A stretch of 64,000 nt of DNA from Labilibacter sediminis (GTDB lineage: Bacteria > Bacteroidota > Bacteroidia > Bacteroidales > Marinilabiliaceae), in the NCBI RefSeq assembly GCF_005877885.1, contig NZ_VCHY01000001.1, positions 496,001-560,000 of the forward strand, written 5' to 3'. The notes beneath the pieces were generated by a model. It did not search any database. It had not been told where the DNA came from and was given only the letters and a program-made list of their open reading frames with translations. Made by a program: the position numbers and the translations under genes. Below, in pieces: positions 53,290 to 62,741 of this stretch (position 1 is its first letter; every line of letters begins with the position of its first letter).

Positions 53290-55944
53290 TTAAAATTTAA
53301 GCGTATAACGCACATAAGGCAGCGGGACCGGAAATATGCTTAACTGCTTTAACTCACGTGTTTCTTCTCCTGTACTTTCATTAATTTCTGTATCGAAATA
53401 AACAGAGAACGCATTTTGCCTGCCATAAGCATTATACAAACCCACGCTCCATATTCTTTCACCTAATTTCACTTGCTTTTTAAAATTAGCACCTACATCC
53501 AACCGATGAAACCGAGGCATTCTATACCCGTTTATTTCATTTATATATTCAGAATAGGTATTGTTTTGCAATGTTCCCTGTGATGGTAAAGCCGGATTGT
53601 AATATTTTTGAGACGGAAGTGTAATTGCGCTACCTGTTCCATATGCCCATGTTGCAGATATATCTACTCTCTCATTAAATCTATAATTACCAAAAATTCC
53701 AATAAGATGGCGCCTGTCGTTTGTGGCAGGAAATTCCTTTCCTTCATTCAGTAAATCGAATTGATGATTTGCTTTGGTTAATGTATAACCGAACCATCCT
53801 GTAAACTTTCCGGTTTTCTTATGTATTAACAACTCAATGCCTTTGGCATATCCATCACCGTAAACCAACTGATTTTCCCATGAATTACTAAAAGTTCCAT
53901 ATTCGGAATCTTCACTATACGATACGAGGTTGGTATAATTCTTATAAAATCCTTCAACAGAAATATCAAACCCTTGTTTCCACTGCCATTTAGCTCCTAC
54001 TGCAAAATGATCAGCATGCTGTGGATGAACCTCATCTGTTACGGGAATCCATAAATCGGTAGGCAATGAAACTGAGGAAGAACTTAACAAATGCATATAC
54101 TGAGTCATTTCTGAGTAAGCTGCCTTTAAAGCTAATTTAGAACTGAGCAGAAAGCGCAGTGAAATTCTTGGTTGCCAGGAGCTGAAGGTCTTATTTTGTG
54201 CTTTATAGAATGAAGTGTGTAAACCTGCATTTAACTTCAGTCGCTTTGTTAGCTCAAAATCATCTTCCAGATAAAAGTAAATTTCTTTACCAAAAATATT
54301 ATTTCCTCCAATGGTTGAATCAACCAGTGTTTCATTATTCAATGTTTTACGGATAATATCCACCCCCGGATTAAAAGTATGGTAAGTATAATTTCCTCCA
54401 AAGCGAATATGATGCTTAGGATTATAAAAATAATCGAAATCAATTTTGGCCATCACATCAGTTATGCCACTAAAATACTTTTGCTCAAAATAATTCCAAT
54501 CATATGAATTTACATCATACTCCTCATAACCAACAAAATAAGAATAATTACTATAAGCCAGAGATACATTTGAAAAGAGTTTCTCATTATAAACTTTATT
54601 CCATCGTATGGAACTCACAACATTACCCCAACCCGAATAACTTTCATCATTAACATTAATAGTACCACTACCTCCGTTTGGCTGATTTGGGTTTCTGATT
54701 TCATTGTGATTAAATTTTGAATAGAACTTATCACGTCCCCCATAGAAACTAAAAAAGATTTTGCTCTTATCAGAAAACTTATGCGCTACTTTAGCACTGG
54801 AATCGTAAAAGAAAAATGCGGTTTTATTGTCGCTTGAAGACTGAATTGGAATAGCAAACAAATCAAAATAAGATCGTCGCAATGAAATACTAAAAGTTGT
54901 TTTATCATTAAATAAAGGTCCATCTAAAGCCAACTTCGATGACATCATTCCTATACTTGCGGTTCCCTTTAGTTTTTCATTATTCCCATCCTTCATTCGA
55001 ATATCAATTACTGATGATAAACGACCTCCATACCGGGCGGGAAACCCTCCTTTGGTAATGGTTACATTATTAATGGCATCTGCATTAAAAACAGAGAAAA
55101 ACCCAAACAAGTGTGAGATATTATAAACAGGAACATCATCGAGTAAATATAAATTTTGATCTACTCCTCCTCCGCGCACATACAAGCCACTAACTCCCTC
55201 ACTACCACTATTTATACCAGGCAATAATTGAAGTGTTTTTACAACATCTACCTCACCTAAAAAAGATGGAACCTTTTTTATCTGGTCCACCGGTACATTA
55301 ATGGTACTTGTGCGCGTTGTGTTAATTCCCTCTGGAGCAATAAATCCAACAACCGGTATTTCTTTAATGAGGGCATTATAAGATAAATCAAAGTTAATAG
55401 TGGTATCGCGGTCCAAACTAAACCGTCGTTGTTCTGAATTGTATCCTACAAAAGATGAATTAATTACCACATCTCCTTTCGGTAATTTTAAGCTATAATA
55501 ACCAAAATTATTTGAGGTTGTACCCACCCATTTCTTCGATTCGTATACAGATGAACCAATAAGTACCTCGCCATCTTTTATTGCCCGAACATATCCGCTA
55601 ACCACAAACATTTCATCCTGTTTTTTATGTTGCGGCAATATCAAAATCTTATTTTTTCTTTCTGTGATTTGTACCGGACAGTCATTAAAAATTTCATCAA
55701 TAAAACCTTTAATGGTATTACTTTGAGTGGATAATTGCAACTTATCTTTTAAACAAACTTTATTGCTATAACTAAAAGCAATATCGATTTTTGATTCAAT
55801 TGCATTAAGTAGTTCAACTGTCGAACCTTTCGTAATAGGTATTATGATCTTTTTTTCGAGGGCGGACTGCCCGTAAAGACTTTGGTTAAATAACCAAAGA
55901 ATAAAAATGATATGTGTGTATGTTAATGACCGGGATAGGTTCAT
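53290..55944 (-). CDS. TonB-dependent receptor with STN domain
   Basis: 884 residues. After a signal peptide (HIIFILWLFNQSLYGQ), a secretin/TonB short N-terminal domain (ITKGSTVELLNAIESKIDIAFSYSNKVCLKDKLQL) points to signalling through an anti-sigma factor. A carboxypeptidase-like domain follows (VVSGYVRAIKDGEVLIGSSVY), then the plug (VDQIKKVPSFLGEVDVVKTLQLLPGINSG, GLYVRGGGVDQNLYLLDDVPVYN) and barrel ending FPVPLPYVRYTLKF. The STN domain matches the FecR gene just upstream. Ligand unknown; no sugar or metal enzymes are nearby. Confidence 0.92.
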   Translation of the reverse strand: MNLSRSLTYTHIIFILWLFNQSLYGQSALEKKIIIPITKGSTVELLNAIESKIDIAFSYSNKVCLKDKLQLSTQSNTIKGFIDEIFNDCPVQITERKNKILILPQHKKQDEMFVVSGYVRAIKDGEVLIGSSVYESKKWVGTTSNNFGYYSLKLPKGDVVINSSFVGYNSEQRRFSLDRDTTINFDLSYNALIKEIPVVGFIAPEGINTTRTSTINVPVDQIKKVPSFLGEVDVVKTLQLLPGINSGSEGVSGLYVRGGGVDQNLYLLDDVPVYNISHLFGFFSVFNADAINNVTITKGGFPARYGGRLSSVIDIRMKDGNNEKLKGTASIGMMSSKLALDGPLFNDKTTFSISLRRSYFDLFAIPIQSSSDNKTAFFFYDSSAKVAHKFSDKSKIFFSFYGGRDKFYSKFNHNEIRNPNQPNGGSGTINVNDESYSGWGNVVSSIRWNKVYNEKLFSNVSLAYSNYSYFVGYEEYDVNSYDWNYFEQKYFSGITDVMAKIDFDYFYNPKHHIRFGGNYTYHTFNPGVDIIRKTLNNETLVDSTIGGNNIFGKEIYFYLEDDFELTKRLKLNAGLHTSFYKAQNKTFSSWQPRISLRFLLSSKLALKAAYSEMTQYMHLLSSSSVSLPTDLWIPVTDEVHPQHADHFAVGAKWQWKQGFDISVEGFYKNYTNLVSYSEDSEYGTFSNSWENQLVYGDGYAKGIELLIHKKTGKFTGWFGYTLTKANHQFDLLNEGKEFPATNDRRHLIGIFGNYRFNERVDISATWAYGTGSAITLPSQKYYNPALPSQGTLQNNTYSEYINEINGYRMPRFHRLDVGANFKKQVKLGERIWSVGLYNAYGRQNAFSVYFDTEINESTGEETRELKQLSIFPVPLPYVRYTLKF

Positions 55945-55981
55945 TCAAGTTACTTGACGACTACTGATTAAAGTTGCGAAT

Positions 55982-56959
55982 TTAATCAGAGATTGTCAAA
56001 ACTGAACCATCAAATACTATTTTTTTATCAAAATGTATTTGCAACTCCTCAATAATTTCATTTAAAGACTGATCAGTAAAATTAGTTGTAAGCCTTGTAT
56101 TTAGGTCTTTGGTTACGATGTTTACTTTTTTAATTTCCTGAAATGATTCTTTAAGCTTTGTACAGATCTCTTTTATATTTGCCTGCCTAAACTTAAGATC
56201 TTTTGAATACCAAAGCTCCATATCCGACAGTGACATATCTTCCTCCACCAATACTCCATCACTTAATTTAGCCTTTTCATTTTTAGTTAACTCCACTCTC
56301 TGATCAAAAGCTTCTACGCTAACCTTACCTGAAAAAACCGACACATGTAAATCACTGTCTAACTGATTCACATTAAACTTTGTTCCTAACACACGTACCT
56401 CAGCTTCACCTGCATCTACAATAAATGGCGTATTGTTATGTACTACTTCAAAATAAGCTTCACCCTTAAGTTTGATGGTACGCTCCGTTGCACTATCAAT
56501 ATTTTTAGGATAAACTATTGAACTATTCGTGTTTAAAATAACAGTAGAGTTATCTGATAATGTAATGGTTTGAATGGTATCATTGGTATGATATGATGTT
56601 AGTCGTCCAAATCCAGGTACATTCCAATAAAGTAAACCGGAACCCAAAACTAACAAAGCAGGAATACTAACAGCTGCAACCTTTCTGAAGGTACGATTCA
56701 TGGAAAATAAAGTACGAGTTCGTGGCATCGGGGTAAATAATTTCTCATTCACCGACTTCCAATCCGCCTGAACATCAATATCATCAAATACTTTTATCGT
56801 TTTACTCCTATCCCACACCTGCTTTAACCGTTGAAATTCATCACGATTCTGAGCACTGCTATCTATCCAACTATTTAATTCCAGAAGCTGATCTTCCGAG
56901 ATATCGTTGGTTAAATAGGCAACAATAAGCGTATCAATATTTTTATTACTATTCTCCAC
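55982..56959 (-). CDS. FecR-type anti-sigma factor
   Basis: 325 residues. A cytoplasmic N-terminus (LIVAYLTNDISEDQLLELNSWIDSSAQNRDEFQRLKQVWDRS) is the anti-sigma part. One membrane segment is VAAVSIPALLVLGSGLLYW (about 92-110). The periplasmic FecR domain shows TIQTITLSDNSTVILNTNSSIVYP, RTIKLKGEAYFEVVHNNTPFIVDAGEAEVRVLGTKFNV and DMELWYSKDLKFRQANIKEI; a DUF4974-like C-terminus follows. It would sense the receptor's STN domain and control the sigma factor upstream. Confidence 0.93.
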   Translation of the reverse strand: MENSNKNIDTLIVAYLTNDISEDQLLELNSWIDSSAQNRDEFQRLKQVWDRSKTIKVFDDIDVQADWKSVNEKLFTPMPRTRTLFSMNRTFRKVAAVSIPALLVLGSGLLYWNVPGFGRLTSYHTNDTIQTITLSDNSTVILNTNSSIVYPKNIDSATERTIKLKGEAYFEVVHNNTPFIVDAGEAEVRVLGTKFNVNQLDSDLHVSVFSGKVSVEAFDQRVELTKNEKAKLSDGVLVEEDMSLSDMELWYSKDLKFRQANIKEICTKLKESFQEIKKVNIVTKDLNTRLTTNFTDQSLNEIIEELQIHFDKKIVFDGSVLTISD

Positions 56960-57016
56960 TCTTCAGTTTTCTTAACAACTATACTTTTTTTTCTTATCAA
57001 ATAAAAAAATCTGATT

Positions 57017-57169
57017 TTAATGGAAATGCATTATTCCAAAAATGTTTTCACTTTGCTCGCCGTCCACTACTTCTGTTAATTCATATTCTTCAACCGATGT
57101 TTGTTGCACAGTAGATTCAACTTCTTGTGATTTCATTAATTCGGCTAACATTTGCAATAAAAACTCCAT
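57017..57169 (-). CDS. Small acidic ORF between ECF sigma and fecR
   Basis: A 50-codon frame starts MEFLLQMLAELMKSQ and has VESTVQQTSVEEYELTEVV and EQSENIFGIMHFH. It lies 95 nt after the sigma stop and 57 nt before the fecR start, same strand. The N-terminal 14 residues form an amphipathic or hydrophobic helix; the rest is acidic. Typical sigma-fecR pairs have no gene between them. It could be a regulator peptide, a leader, or chance. No family recognised. Confidence 0.45.
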   Translation of the reverse strand: MEFLLQMLAELMKSQEVESTVQQTSVEEYELTEVVDGEQSENIFGIMHFH

Positions 57170-57263
57170 AATTTTCTCTTTTAGGTTATTTGTTTTAATG
57201 TGACAATCATATTTAATTTCACACGTATAAATTGCAGAAATAAATTGGTATTTAGAATAATTC

Positions 57264-57854
57264 TTAAAAACGCAATATGTAATCTAACAATATAAAAATA
57301 AAAGAAACTACCGTAACTGCAATATAATTAGAAAGTTTAGACCTAATCTTTTTTAAGGCATTACTAATTTGTGTTTCCACTGTTCGCTTTGAAATAGACA
57401 ACTCCTCTGCAATATCTGTATTTGATTTGCCTTCGAAACGGCTCATTTCAAATATTTTTTGGCATTGCTTAGGTAAAGCTTTAATAACCTGATATATTCT
57501 GTTTTCTAACTCTGTTTCTTCTACTAAATCATAAAAAGCCTGGTTACTATCTTTCTTTTCAGCATATATAGCCGAGTGATGCGTTCTGAGTACCTGCTCC
57601 CGTTTAATATGATTTAAACAACGATTCCGTACCGATTGATATAGGTGAGCTTTTAGTGAGGTATGTATTTCAATGGAATTTCTTTTCTCGTAATAATTAA
57701 CAATAACCTCCTGAACAAGATCCCTGGATAAATCAACATCGTAAACCAATTTAGAAGCAAACACTACCAATTGCTGATAGTATATGGTAAACATCTCTTC
57801 GAAGGCATTTTTATCGCCTTTGGCTAATCTATTTAATAGATCTTTCTCGTTCAT
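57264..57854 (-). CDS. ECF sigma factor (Bacteroidota family) with hydrophobic C-terminus
   Basis: 196 residues. Region 2: NAFEEMFTIYYQQLVVFASKLVYDVDLSRDLVQEVIVNYYEKRNSI; region 4: LPKQCQKIFEMSRFEGKSNTDIAEELSISKRTVETQISNALKKIRSKL. It ends in a 20-residue hydrophobic stretch (YIAVTVVSFIFILLDYILRF), which may bind it to the inner membrane. Hydrophobic ends occur in this sigma family. It would start transcription of the fecR-receptor-DUF4249 operon. Confidence 0.93.
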   Translation of the reverse strand: MNEKDLLNRLAKGDKNAFEEMFTIYYQQLVVFASKLVYDVDLSRDLVQEVIVNYYEKRNSIEIHTSLKAHLYQSVRNRCLNHIKREQVLRTHHSAIYAEKKDSNQAFYDLVEETELENRIYQVIKALPKQCQKIFEMSRFEGKSNTDIAEELSISKRTVETQISNALKKIRSKLSNYIAVTVVSFIFILLDYILRF

Positions 57855-57873
57855 TTAATTTTTAGTTGCCATA

Positions 57874-57881
57874 CAAAGCTA
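57874..57881 (-). promoter_or_regulatory. -7 box of the ECF sigma gene
   Basis: TAGCTTTG on the minus strand fits TAnnTTTG, 20 nt before the ATG at 57854. Confidence 0.55.
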
Positions 57882-57964
57882 TAAATTTTTGTATCTCTTT
57901 ATTAAAAATGAAGTATCAATTGCATTTATTAAGTTATGAACATTAATTATTACAAGATAGACAA

Positions 57965-58003
57965 TATAAAAAAGAAAAGGTTGCACTATTCAGAGCAACC
58001 TTT
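57965..58003 (-). terminator. Terminator of the second TonB receptor
   Basis: AAAGGTTGC (57976-57984) / GCAACCTTT (57995-58003), 9-bp stem, 10-nt loop, followed on the minus strand by TTCTTTTTTATA. Confidence 0.7.
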
Positions 58004-58041
58004 CCTTTTTAATATAATGCGCTAATATTGTTTTCTTATTT

Positions 58042-60423
58042 CTATTTTAGAGAATAAGTAATACCTGCTCCTATCATTTGGCCTACTTGTCGTGGATAAA
58101 CGGTTTGTAATTGGTTTACTGACTCAACAAATGGAGAGGAGAACAAGTCATTTGCATAAACAAAAAGATTTATTTTGCGGTTTAATAATGACTTATCAAC
58201 TCTTACATTAAATATAGTTCTTGAATCATTCTTCCCTGGTGAAGTTTTTGTAGGTTCACTTCCGAACAAGGGTTCAAAACGTTCCAATTCAGGCTGATAT
58301 GAGGCATCAATTCCTGCAAAACGATTATAATACTTTGAAGCAAACAAGCCACTTAAGGTCAATTTAAACTCCTTTGGTAAGTCAACATAGGCTTTTGCTC
58401 TGAAAACATTTTCTGGTATCGTTGGATATTCTCCATTGTCAATTCGCTTATTACTAAGACTCTCTATTGGAAAATCATCATTAGCCTGATATTCGAGTTC
58501 ATCTTTAAATAAAGAATGAGACACCTCTAACATCACTGATTCTGTAGGTTGAAATTTAACTATAGACTCAATTCCCCAATTGGTACCAGTCATATAATTT
58601 CCATAATAGTATGGTTCAATATATTCGCCTTCGTATGTTGGGGATGCAATCCTATCGAATCCTCTGGGACTGTTAATTACACCATTTTTTATCTCCGTAT
58701 AGAAAAAATTTGATTCGAAATACAGATTCTTTAATGGCTGCAACCTTAATCCAAATTCAATATTAGAAAACTCTGCAGGTTCAGTTTTTGGTGCTGATAT
58801 GGCAGAATATGCAAAATGACCTGGATAATTTTCAGCCTCTCCTGCTATTGCTGCTTGAGTTTGCATATCAACCATTGCTTCACCTTCCGGAGTAGCCAAA
58901 TATCCTTCTGCTTGTTCCGGGGTATAACCTTCACCAATTAAATAATCATATGTCCCTTGATATGCAAATGGATACGCAAAATCATAAAAAACATCTGGAG
59001 AATTTGCCTTATACATAGACAACTCAATATTAGTTTGATTATAACCGGGAGTGGTAAAGGCTTTTGAATACCCACCCCATAAAGTTACTTTATCATTTGG
59101 CATGTATACCATTTTTGCCATAGGAGATAAATAATACTTGCTATTGATAAGCGAAAAATTCTCTGCTTTTACGCCTAGGTAGAACGAGAACTTATCTTCT
59201 CCAAATGTAATTTTATCTTGAATAAAAAATGCAGTCAGAGTTTCTGAATTTTTTTTATCAATATAATTAATTGATTCTGCGTAATTGATATCTTCAATAT
59301 TATAATTTAAAAATCGCAAGTTCCCTCCTACTGAAAAATTATTGAATGCTACTTTAAAATTGTCTTGAATTTCAAAATCCAGAATACTATTTTGAGTTTT
59401 TAATCCTCCTCCCACAGAATGGTTCAAATTTTGAGCATCTGACGAAATTCGGGCAAAAATATTATGAGTTTCTGAAAAGGAATACTCTGCTTTTAAATTA
59501 GAAGTGATATGACTGTTCTTTTTTGTTTTAAAAAATACAGAATCAACAACTTCAGGTCTCGGATTATTCATGTCAGATCCATATAAAAAGGCATTTTCTG
59601 TAGGATATATAGAAAAATAGTTACCTGAAGAGTACCCACTCATATGTAAAGCTCCAGAAAGCGTTAACTTTTCTATTGTTTGAAAATTAAAATTAAATCC
59701 AGCTGAGTAGGTGTCCGTTGAATTATCATCTTCTGTAAATCTACTATTTGGGTCGTCATCTATAAATTGATCAAAACCACCAAAGTGCTTATAGTTTCCA
59801 TAATACGATAATGAAAACTTATCTCCCAACTGTGATCCCCCTCCAAAAGATCCTTCTGCATAAAGTGGCCCGCCTATTTTTCCTTGAACATATAACGGAG
59901 GTAATGCATCTGCATTTTTAGTTGTGATGCTAATTACTCCGGATGCTGAATTAGCTCCATACACAGTTCCTCCAGAACCTTTTATAATTTCTATTCGCTC
60001 AATCTGAGAAAGAGGAATCTCAAAATTATCAAAACTAAAATCTGAATACATTAAATCAAGCATTGGCGTTCCATCCAATAGCACCAAAACTGATCCTTCA
60101 TAGGCATTTCGCATATACCCATCAACATTCATATAATCGTTTTGAACTGCCCAATAACCAGGAACCTCTCTTAATAATTCCATAATACTTGTTGCACCTG
60201 AACGTTCAATATCATTTGCTGAGATGACATAAATTGAAGATGGAATTCCTTTGATATTCTCCGACTTTTTAGAAGCAACTGTTACTTCTAAGTTCATTAA
60301 CTCCTCTAACGAAAGGTTAAAATAATCCTTAGTATCCACCTGTCCAAAGACCTGGTTTTGACTTACACTTCCCATTACTGCCAATAATAATATTAACAGT
60401 TTACTCCATAGCTGTTTTTCCAT
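58042..60423 (-). CDS. TonB-dependent receptor (siderophore/cobalamin/colicin-I receptor type)
   Basis: 793 residues with signal peptide (LLILLLAVMGSVSQNQVFGQ). DYFNLSLEELMNLEVTVASKKSENIKGIPSSIYVISANDIERSGATSIMELLREVPG is a TonB box plus plug entry; QIERIEIIKGSGGTVYGANSASGVISITTK is the core plug signature. A barrel of about 22 strands follows and ends VYPRQVGQMIGAGITYSLK. It has no STN or carboxypeptidase-like domain, so it is a plain transporter. LSLEELMNLEVTVASKK is shared with Fe/B12 receptors. The substrate is not evident, and no partner gene adjoins. Confidence 0.9.
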   Translation of the reverse strand: MEKQLWSKLLILLLAVMGSVSQNQVFGQVDTKDYFNLSLEELMNLEVTVASKKSENIKGIPSSIYVISANDIERSGATSIMELLREVPGYWAVQNDYMNVDGYMRNAYEGSVLVLLDGTPMLDLMYSDFSFDNFEIPLSQIERIEIIKGSGGTVYGANSASGVISITTKNADALPPLYVQGKIGGPLYAEGSFGGGSQLGDKFSLSYYGNYKHFGGFDQFIDDDPNSRFTEDDNSTDTYSAGFNFNFQTIEKLTLSGALHMSGYSSGNYFSIYPTENAFLYGSDMNNPRPEVVDSVFFKTKKNSHITSNLKAEYSFSETHNIFARISSDAQNLNHSVGGGLKTQNSILDFEIQDNFKVAFNNFSVGGNLRFLNYNIEDINYAESINYIDKKNSETLTAFFIQDKITFGEDKFSFYLGVKAENFSLINSKYYLSPMAKMVYMPNDKVTLWGGYSKAFTTPGYNQTNIELSMYKANSPDVFYDFAYPFAYQGTYDYLIGEGYTPEQAEGYLATPEGEAMVDMQTQAAIAGEAENYPGHFAYSAISAPKTEPAEFSNIEFGLRLQPLKNLYFESNFFYTEIKNGVINSPRGFDRIASPTYEGEYIEPYYYGNYMTGTNWGIESIVKFQPTESVMLEVSHSLFKDELEYQANDDFPIESLSNKRIDNGEYPTIPENVFRAKAYVDLPKEFKLTLSGLFASKYYNRFAGIDASYQPELERFEPLFGSEPTKTSPGKNDSRTIFNVRVDKSLLNRKINLFVYANDLFSSPFVESVNQLQTVYPRQVGQMIGAGITYSLK

Positions 60424-60646
60424 ATTTATTAAATATTTATTAACCCATAGAATTACTTATACCATGTAACAACGGCACAAGAAAAACTAACGGTTGGTAC
60501 GGCAGCGCAACCTCATTGTTCATATTTTAACATCCTTTAACTCACTTGGTTAATTCACCTTTTTGTTCAAATAGTTGATATTGTAATACGTTAAAAAATA
60601 TGTTGACAATTATAGTTGAACAATATTATTGTTTAAGAATTTTATA

Positions 60647-60654
60647 TATTTTTG
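60647..60654 (+). promoter_or_regulatory. -7 box of tRNA-Pro
   Basis: TATTTTTG fits TAnnTTTG and lies 19 nt before the tRNA 5' end. Confidence 0.55.
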
Positions 60655-60673
60655 ACACGTAGTCTTAAACAAT

Positions 60674-60747
60674 CGGGATGTGGCGCAGTCTGGTAGCGTA
60701 CTCGTCTGGGGGGCGAGGGGTCGCAAGTTCAAATCTTGTCATCCCGA
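60674..60747 (+). tRNA. tRNA-Pro (anticodon GGG)
   Basis: Acceptor CGGGATG / CATCCCG, D stem GCGC/GCGT, anticodon stem CTCGT / GCGAG around loop CTGGGGG (anticodon GGG), T stem GCAAG / CTTGT with loop TTCAAAT, and discriminator A. CCA is not encoded. It reads CCC and CCU. The gene is the last clear host feature before the element remnant and has its own terminator. Confidence 0.95.
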
Positions 60748-60770
60748 CACTTATAGGAATCTTTAAAGTC

Positions 60771-60810
60771 AAAAGCTTGTGAATCGTATGATTTACAGGC
60801 TTTTTTGTTT
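60771..60810 (+). terminator. Strong terminator after tRNA-Pro
   Basis: A 15-pair stem (60771-60785 with 60790-60804, two G-T pairs, GTAT loop) runs into a T-rich tract. Confidence 0.85.
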
Positions 60811-60845
60811 TTTGTCATATCAGTTTAAACCAATATAATTCATAT

Positions 60846-60898
60846 TTCTGGTGAACTATTCGGGAGTAAAAATCATTTCCTATATTTGCTCACCAGAA
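60846..60898. repeat. 9-bp inverted repeat with embedded -7 box
   Basis: TTCTGGTGA (60846-60854) and TCACCAGAA (60890-60898) are perfect complements; TATATTTG (60881-60888), an exact TAnnTTTG, lies just inside the right arm. It may be an operator or recombinase site for the chimeric gene downstream. Confidence 0.5.
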
Positions 60899-60992
60899 CA
60901 CCTGTATCAAACTCACAAACAAATAGATACAGAGATTAATTTTACTCATTTAGGTCATCTTTTTTGATTGATATTGATAGAATTTGGTGAAC

Positions 60993-61018
60993 AAATCTTT
61001 GACGCCATACAAAGATTT
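60993..61018 (+). promoter_or_regulatory. Hairpin in the leader of the chimeric gene
   Basis: AAATCTTT (60993-61000), 10-nt loop, AAAGATTT (61011-61018), 32 nt before the start codon at 61051. Possibly a leader structure or operator. Confidence 0.3.
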
Positions 61019-61050
61019 AAACCATTTAACCACAATCAAAAACAAGAATT

Positions 61051-61953
61051 ATGACCACAAACACCACATTTACAGTTTCCTTTATTGAAAGAACTGATAA
61101 AAAACACCAGAACTATTTTAATATCTTCTGTCGCATAACCATCAATGGTAAACGATCCGAGTTTACTGTTGTCAAATCTGTAAACAAAGATGCCTGGAAT
61201 CCTCAAAAAGAAAGATTAGATAGCAAATACAAAGATTTCAAACAAGCAAACACCTATATTGACCAGGTAAGATCTAAACTGGTCAATATCCATAGAGAAA
61301 TTACTCTAAAAGAAGAACTTGTCACTCCCAATGTCCTTAAAAATTATTTTTTTGGTAATGTTGACAAAGGCAAAACCCTGTTGGGATTAATAAAATATCA
61401 TAATACCAGCCAAACTGAAAAACTCAGCTACGGAACGCTTAAAAACTACTTTACTACCCAAAAGTATATTATTCGCTTTCTCAAAGAAAAAAAGAAAGTG
61501 GATGATATTTATTTACGACAGTTAAATTATCAATTTATCACAGAGTTCGAATCCTACCTAAGAAGTTATAGACCAGTCGATCACCAGAGACCACTTTCAA
61601 ACAATGGTATCATGAAACATTTGGAGCGACTTAGAAAGATGACTACTATGGCCCAATCAAAAAAGAAATTCACACCTCCCCCTCTCAATCACATCAAAAT
61701 CTATTTTCAACAAAAAGGTCATCCCGAAACCGAAGCCGAACGCTTCTTCAATTATTACGAAAGTAATGGTTGGATGGTAGGTGGCCGGTCAAAAATGAAA
61801 GACTGGAAAGCTGCTGCCCGGAACTGGATGCTCAACATCCAAAAATTCCAAACCTCATCAACAAAACCTTCAAAGGGAAATAACAACGCTCAAAACAAAC
61901 CCACAAACCAGGAAAAACCATTCCAGGGAACCAATTACCACGAACCGCTTTAA
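61051..61953 (+). pseudogene. Chimera: tyrosine-recombinase N-terminus fused to a replication-type C-terminus
   Basis: 300 residues, open without stop. Residues 1-90 are the arm-binding domain of Bacteroidota phage/conjugative integrases (FNIFCRITINGKRSEFTVVK, NPQKERLD), and 110-201 the SAM-like core-binding domain (GLIKYHNTSQTEKLSYGTLKNYFTT, YLRSY, NNGIMKHLERLRKMTTMA). The catalytic domain with its R-H-R-Y residues is absent. At about residue 202 the sequence changes to PPPLNHIKIYFQQKGHPETEAERFFNYYESNGWMVGGRSKMKDWKAAARNWML, a C-terminal motif of mobile-element replication proteins. The join is in frame. A deletion between an integrase gene and a replication gene explains it best. It may still bind DNA. 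Confidence 0.7.
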
Positions 61954-62093
61954 ATTAAAACCACGATAACCCGATATCACACTTTGTCGACATCACGACA
62001 AAACGAAAACCCGACACCACCCATAGGCGATATCACCAAGAAACATATCAACAAATAGTCAAATTAACAAATCCCCACATTAACACATTAACC
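61954..62093 (+). other. A/C-rich spacer with CGATATCAC motifs
   Basis: 140 bp, strongly depleted of G and T on the plus strand. CGATATCAC occurs at 61972-61980 and 62028-62036, with CGACATCACGACA and CCGACACCACCC nearby. No ORF. Confidence 0.4.
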
Positions 62094-62741
62094 ATGTTCT
62101 ACACCATTACAAACAACCAAATCATCTATAATTACGAAAAAAGTCTCGAATTCATCACTCAAAAAGGGAAAGAGATATACGAACATCACTTTAAGTTAAT
62201 AAGTGAAGATATGCCCATTATACGTAAACTTTTTGTTTACATGATTCGGGATAAAGAAAATACCATAAACGAGGGACTCGACCCTAACAAAGGAATAATG
62301 CTCTGCGGTCCCATTGGAGCTGGCAAAACCTCATTGATGCACCTCATGCGACTATTGCTTCCTGAAAACAAAAGTTATCAGATCAAATCCTGTCGTGACA
62401 TCAGTTTTGAATTTCATAAAGACGGCTATGATGTCATTCATCGTTACAGCAGAAAAAGCTTTGCCATATCGCCAGGCAACAAAATACCCAAGACCATCTG
62501 TTTCGATGACTTGGGAGCCGAACATAACCTAAAGCATTTCGGAAACCAATGCAACGTGCTTTCCGAAATATTACTCTCTCGTTACGACCTTTTTATTTCA
62601 GATGGCCTCATCACGCATATCACTACCAATCTCAATGCCTCTGAAATAGAAAAGCAATACGGTGCCAGGGTACGGAGTCGCCTACGCGAAATGCTCAATG
62701 TAATCTCATTCCCCGATGAGGCGAAAGACAAAAGAAGATAG
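62094..62741 (+). CDS. DnaC-like AAA+ ATPase (helicase loader type) of a mobile element
   Basis: 215 residues. Walker A MLCGPIGAGKTSLMHLM is near residue 66, Walker B TICFDDLGAEHNLKHFGNQCNV near 137, sensor 1 THITTNLNASEIE near 178, and the arginine-finger/box VII segment YGARVRSRLREMLN near 190. This is the DnaC/IstB-like group. In Bacteroidota mobile elements a gene of this kind follows the one whose C-terminus matches the FFNYYESNGW motif, which is the order here. It looks intact. Confidence 0.82.
   Translation: MFYTITNNQIIYNYEKSLEFITQKGKEIYEHHFKLISEDMPIIRKLFVYMIRDKENTINEGLDPNKGIMLCGPIGAGKTSLMHLMRLLLPENKSYQIKSCRDISFEFHKDGYDVIHRYSRKSFAISPGNKIPKTICFDDLGAEHNLKHFGNQCNVLSEILLSRYDLFISDGLITHITTNLNASEIEKQYGARVRSRLREMLNVISFPDEAKDKRR

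Noticed and set aside
60674-60747. tRNA-Pro 3' end as the proven att site of the downstream element
   Set aside because: No second copy of the tRNA 3' end is present in the window, so integration at the tRNA stays unproven.
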